A stretch of DNA of 33,961 nucleotides from a bacterium. Lineage in GTDB: Bacteria; CSSED10-310; JAFGSJ01. The translations under genes and the position numbers were made by a program. This document shows positions 31,801 to 33,961 of this stretch, piece by piece. The DNA lies in NCBI GenBank assembly GCA_016934675.1, contig JAFGSJ010000151.1:1-33961 (forward strand), in the 5' to 3' direction. Numbering within the stretch: the first letter of the stretch is position 1; each line of letters begins with the position of its first letter. Under the pieces are notes generated by a model. That model did no database searches, had not been told where the DNA came from, and saw nothing but the letters and a program-made list of their open reading frames with translations.

Positions 31801-33961
31801 GAGTGGCAGATTACAAATCAGGAGAACAACACCACAGGTGGTAGTTTATCGTATCATAACGCCAAGGACGGCATGAATCATTCCGCGGGACAGTGTGCAG
31901 CGGCAACGACCCCTGAACTGCTCCTGCAAGCAGGCTCACCCACCCTTTCTTACTGGGTCAATTATAACCTCGAGAATAGCTATGATGGCGTGGTCACAGA
32001 AATTTCTACCGATAGCGGCTTGACCTGGACCACGTTGACGCCGAATGAAGGTTATCCGGGCGATTTCAGCCTGACGGATAATCCACCGATCAACGCCTGT
32101 GAATATACAACAAGCCAGGATTGTTATAGCGGACCTTCAGGTAATGCAGGTCTGACCGGCTGGACCCAATCCACCCACAGTTTGAGTGCCTACGCTGGCC
32201 TGACCGTCCAAATCCGCTGGAATTTTTCCTCGGACCCCGGCACGGAATTCATAGGTTTTTACCTTGACGATATCGAGATCACGCTGGCTTCTGTCAATGA
32301 TGATTGTGCGACCAGCGCTGGCCAGGTCAAACTCGATCGAATCCTGTATAATTGTTCAGGCGATACGATCAATATCAACGTCGGTGACAATGATCTCAAT
32401 GGGAATGGCTCCCAAACCGTTACGATCGCCAGCAATGTCTCGGAGCCGGCTGGTGAAACGGTAGTCCTGACCGAGACCCCGCCCAATACCGGCAGTTTTG
32501 TGGGCTCCATTCAAACTACAAGCGATCCGGCCCCTTCGACCGGCCTCCTTTCAGTTGCGGATGGCGAAACCATTACAGTAACTTATATCGATGCGGACGA
32601 CGGCCAGGGCGGCTACAATGTCACGAAAACCGATACGGCCCAGACGGATTGTGTGCTGCCCATTATATCAAATATTGCCGTCAGCAACATCACCACCGTA
32701 TCCGCTACGATCAACTGGGACACGAACGAATTGGCTGATAGCATTGTCTACTATGGAACAACTCCCCCGACCTGGTCTACCGTTGCGGAAGCTGCCCTGG
32801 TGACAGAGCACGGTCTCGATCTGACGGGATTGACCCCGTGTACATTATACTATTTTTGGGTCGAGTCTGCAGATGCTGCGGAAAATGTGGTCTATGACGA
32901 TGCGGGTGGTGCTTATTATTCCTTTACGACCCTGATGGATATGGCCCTGTTCTTTGACGATATGGAGTCCGGCCCATCGAACTGGACCGCTGCTTCACCC
33001 TGGGCCATATCGGACGAGGATTATTACAGTGCCAGCCATGCCTGGAGCGACTCTCCGGGTGGCAGCTACGCCAACAGCATCGACATTTCGCTGACCTCGA
33101 TTGCCTTCGATCTCTCGGGGACGACCGAGGCAAGTCTTAGTTTCTGGCAGATCTATGATCTGGAAAGCGGTTGGGATTACGGTTATGTCGAGATTTCGAC
33201 CAATGGTTCGACCTGGTCACAATTAGCTGTGTTTAACGGGACCCAATCGACTTGGACCGAAGCTTCTTACGATTTGACAGCATATGTCGGTAATCCGAGC
33301 GTTCAGATTCGGTTCCGTCTGGATACCGATGGCTCTCAGGTGTATGATGGCTGGCACATCGATGACGTTCACATCGGGTATGCAGCACCCTGTGTGCCCA
33401 TGGCCGAATATGACAGCCATATCTTTACCGATGACTGTCCAACTGGTGGAGTGGGTGACGGCGATGGCATTCTCGATGCCGGTGAGAACATTGTGTTTCA
33501 GATCGATATCGCCAATATCGGGATCGGCGATCTGACCGGGGTCTGGGCCGAGTTGAGTTCGAGCACGACCGGTGTGACCGTGACTGATGCCCAGGCTGAT
33601 TATAACAATATTCTGGAAGGCACGAGCGGGACCTCGCTTTCACCTCATTTCATGGTGCATCTGGCCGAGACTATCGCCTGCGGGACAGAGCTTGATTTCA
33701 GTCTGACCATCCACACCAATGAGGGTGATTTCAGCGGCGGTTTGTTCTCCGAGACGGCCGGTCTTGTTATCCCTGGTGATTTTACCCTGGTAGATGAAGA
33801 TTTCGAGAGTTCCTGGGGAACATATGGTGATAATCCACCAGCCGGTTGGACCATCGAGGACTATGGGGATGAGAGCACCCCGACCTGGAATGCCAATGAC
33901 TGGTATCGTTATTCCAAGGGCGGCGCCTATTCATACATTGCCCGGGTCTATTATTCACCGC
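28879..33961 (+). CDS. Giant secreted subtilisin-like (S8) serine protease with multiple beta-sandwich domains, C-terminus cut by window end
   Basis: The frame is open from the ATG at 28879 (GGAGG six bases upstream) to the edge, at least 1694 residues. A signal peptide (about 1-28) and a long propeptide-like region precede the S8 domain. The catalytic residues are D267 (VNDSGLD), H326 (HGTHTSG), oxyanion N432 (MGNSGN) and S516 (SGTSMATP). A P-domain-like sandwich (about 618-738) follows. Next are fibronectin III-like units near 740-840, 856-935 and 1257-1350, and MAM/jelly-roll-like units near 950-1137, 1357-1503 and from 1639 (FDDMESGPSNW, DEDFESSWG starts). A CARDB-like unit (DGDGILDAGENIVFQIDIANIG) lies near 1508-1634. 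Such architectures degrade or bind extracellular protein and glycan. The sorting signal or anchor would lie beyond the window. Confidence 0.93.
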   Translation, partial: MRKSVIFLCHFALFCGLIVLYGGQVWASAKSEEMSAHVRNKDLIMFRSLIFDPMDRLPLEADFSISSWRDTVQGMMLHVVQFNDTPSAADRNMLTGLGAEFLYYIPNNAYLVRFDGRHALKVQEASNVRSVFRLPKWSKIAPELSRESTDIVRLELIAVPGSSARGIFGYISKRYPDVVVTTWDYHHVRGRVVCEVPNNALSTFLDEISGLEDVLSIMPSIPKQLLNDESIWVGQSYDTTNTTNYALSATIWNHGILGTDQIVCVNDSGLDSDMCYFRYDADSSSVATVQELTPPDIGTVEYGKKIIAYYVEPGAEEWDTSSASYHGTHTSGSVAGDNFATLSTPSTHGHDTGDGMAPNAQMIMQDVGNSGGSLSGLTGDLNDMFQQAYDAGARIHSDSWGTTESAYDATALDMDEFMFRHEDFLFVVAMGNSGNSPGDGSIGSPATAKNIVSVGATTNGGSSSQADNMTTYSRGPVDDGRLKPDVVSPGYSVVSASGTTSNTDANCSSKTLSGTSMATPTTSGYITLLRQYFMDGFYPTGAADAADALIPTGALMKACMVNGAMPLGGTDPLSGSSVTPIPSMDQGWGRSHLDNVLYFSGDTRRLRVWDIWNMNGLQTGEQQEYHVDVTSSSLPLEVHLVWTDPESTTLAATNLVNNLDLEVVNPAGTTTYLGNVFSGGVSTTGGSADVLNPIEGVLLNSPATGTWTIRVKATSVPGIGSAPYSERQGYALVATFADCSSTLSTPTGLNATNNGSTGIDLSWNSVSGATGYLVYRALGSSPLEEEYSLVDTTTATTYSDTFVQGGYTYSYKIRATDDCSESDASSADTATYTGNCQLYPDFDGLLSVINDTSSPICDLVLNWDAGASNCPLGPDLTYNIYSDTDPYFTPGLTNLLVSGATGTSYTDYSVFSHTTYYYIVRAEDSTTLNSGPNNGGNEDTNVIKLSGTPWSETTTAGTWADDGGDTNAKLMLEGEWQITNQENNTTGGSLSYHNAKDGMNHSAGQCAAATTPELLLQAGSPTLSYWVNYNLENSYDGVVTEISTDSGLTWTTLTPNEGYPGDFSLTDNPPINACEYTTSQDCYSGPSGNAGLTGWTQSTHSLSAYAGLTVQIRWNFSSDPGTEFIGFYLDDIEITLASVNDDCATSAGQVKLDRILYNCSGDTININVGDNDLNGNGSQTVTIASNVSEPAGETVVLTETPPNTGSFVGSIQTTSDPAPSTGLLSVADGETITVTYIDADDGQGGYNVTKTDTAQTDCVLPIISNIAVSNITTVSATINWDTNELADSIVYYGTTPPTWSTVAEAALVTEHGLDLTGLTPCTLYYFWVESADAAENVVYDDAGGAYYSFTTLMDMALFFDDMESGPSNWTAASPWAISDEDYYSASHAWSDSPGGSYANSIDISLTSIAFDLSGTTEASLSFWQIYDLESGWDYGYVEISTNGSTWSQLAVFNGTQSTWTEASYDLTAYVGNPSVQIRFRLDTDGSQVYDGWHIDDVHIGYAAPCVPMAEYDSHIFTDDCPTGGVGDGDGILDAGENIVFQIDIANIGIGDLTGVWAELSSSTTGVTVTDAQADYNNILEGTSGTSLSPHFMVHLAETIACGTELDFSLTIHTNEGDFSGGLFSETAGLVIPGDFTLVDEDFESSWGTYGDNPPAGWTIEDYGDESTPTWNANDWYRYSKGGAYSYIARVYYSP

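Noticed and set aside
29503..33854. Many 60-140 codon frames on both strands inside the protease region
   Set aside because: They are shadow frames of one long uninterrupted subtilase frame with catalytic motifs and domain repeats.
1..33961. tRNA, rRNA or CRISPR arrays
   Set aside because: The gaps between genes are short. I saw no cloverleaf-like segments, rRNA-like stretches or regularly spaced direct repeats in them, though this was by eye only.

Overview
The window looks like chromosome from a Gram-negative, probably uncultivated bacterium with an anaerobic or facultative, amino-acid- or acyl-CoA-oxidising lifestyle. The evidence is indirect. There are several lipoprotein signals, an MlaE/MlaF-type lipid transporter pair (outer-membrane lipid traffic), a BadF/HgdC-type ATPase that activates oxygen-sensitive dehydratases, a B12-binding mutase subunit and an acyl-CoA dehydrogenase. 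Bacterial microcompartment vertex proteins and a giant secreted multi-domain subtilase also occur. Base composition is roughly balanced and Shine-Dalgarno sequences are often strong. I cannot name a phylum. I see no rRNA, tRNA, CRISPR array, prophage or complete insertion sequence.

Layout. 1-1414: the N-terminus of a REP-associated-type transposase (minus), then a flippase-like LPG_synthase_TM membrane protein (plus). 1456-2211: exodeoxyribonuclease III (minus). 2352-7354: a plus-strand run of three exported proteins: an alkaline-phosphatase-superfamily lipoprotein, a Ycf48-like Asp-box propeller lipoprotein and a membrane-anchored SGNH-fold protein. 7441-9341: a conserved uncharacterised protein (plus) convergent with three consecutive EutN/CcmL microcompartment vertex genes (minus). 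9615-10776: a small exported protein and a TlpA-like thioredoxin lipoprotein facing each other across a bidirectional terminator. 11130-14214: mtnA plus an Ig-like lipoprotein, then a DUF3108 envelope protein.

15061 and above is mostly minus strand. A probable eight-gene operon reads leftward from a strong promoter at 21581-21609: acyl-CoA dehydrogenase, B12-binding subunit, branched-chain aminotransferase, MlaE, MlaF, HgdC-like activator, GDP-fucose synthase and a YdcF-like protein (14291-21526). A cheY-cheA pair (21716-24232) follows. Next is a riboflavin/housekeeping cluster read as ribBA, ribH, nusB, metallophosphoesterase and transglutaminase (24394-28560), with a good promoter at 28598-28626. 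From 28879 a divergent plus-strand gene for a huge S8 protease runs off the right edge.

How the genes fit together. The aminotransferase, acyl-CoA dehydrogenase and B12-binding subunit suggest branched-chain amino acid breakdown towards propionyl/methylmalonyl-CoA, but this is inference. Their operon mates act in the envelope (lipid transport, fucose supply, YdcF). The most unusual locus is the set of three vertex proteins with no hexameric shell gene or cargo enzyme in view. Other points of interest are inverted repeats lying on or beside the ribBA, DUF3108 and cheY promoters, and the exported phosphodiesterase/propeller/SGNH triad.
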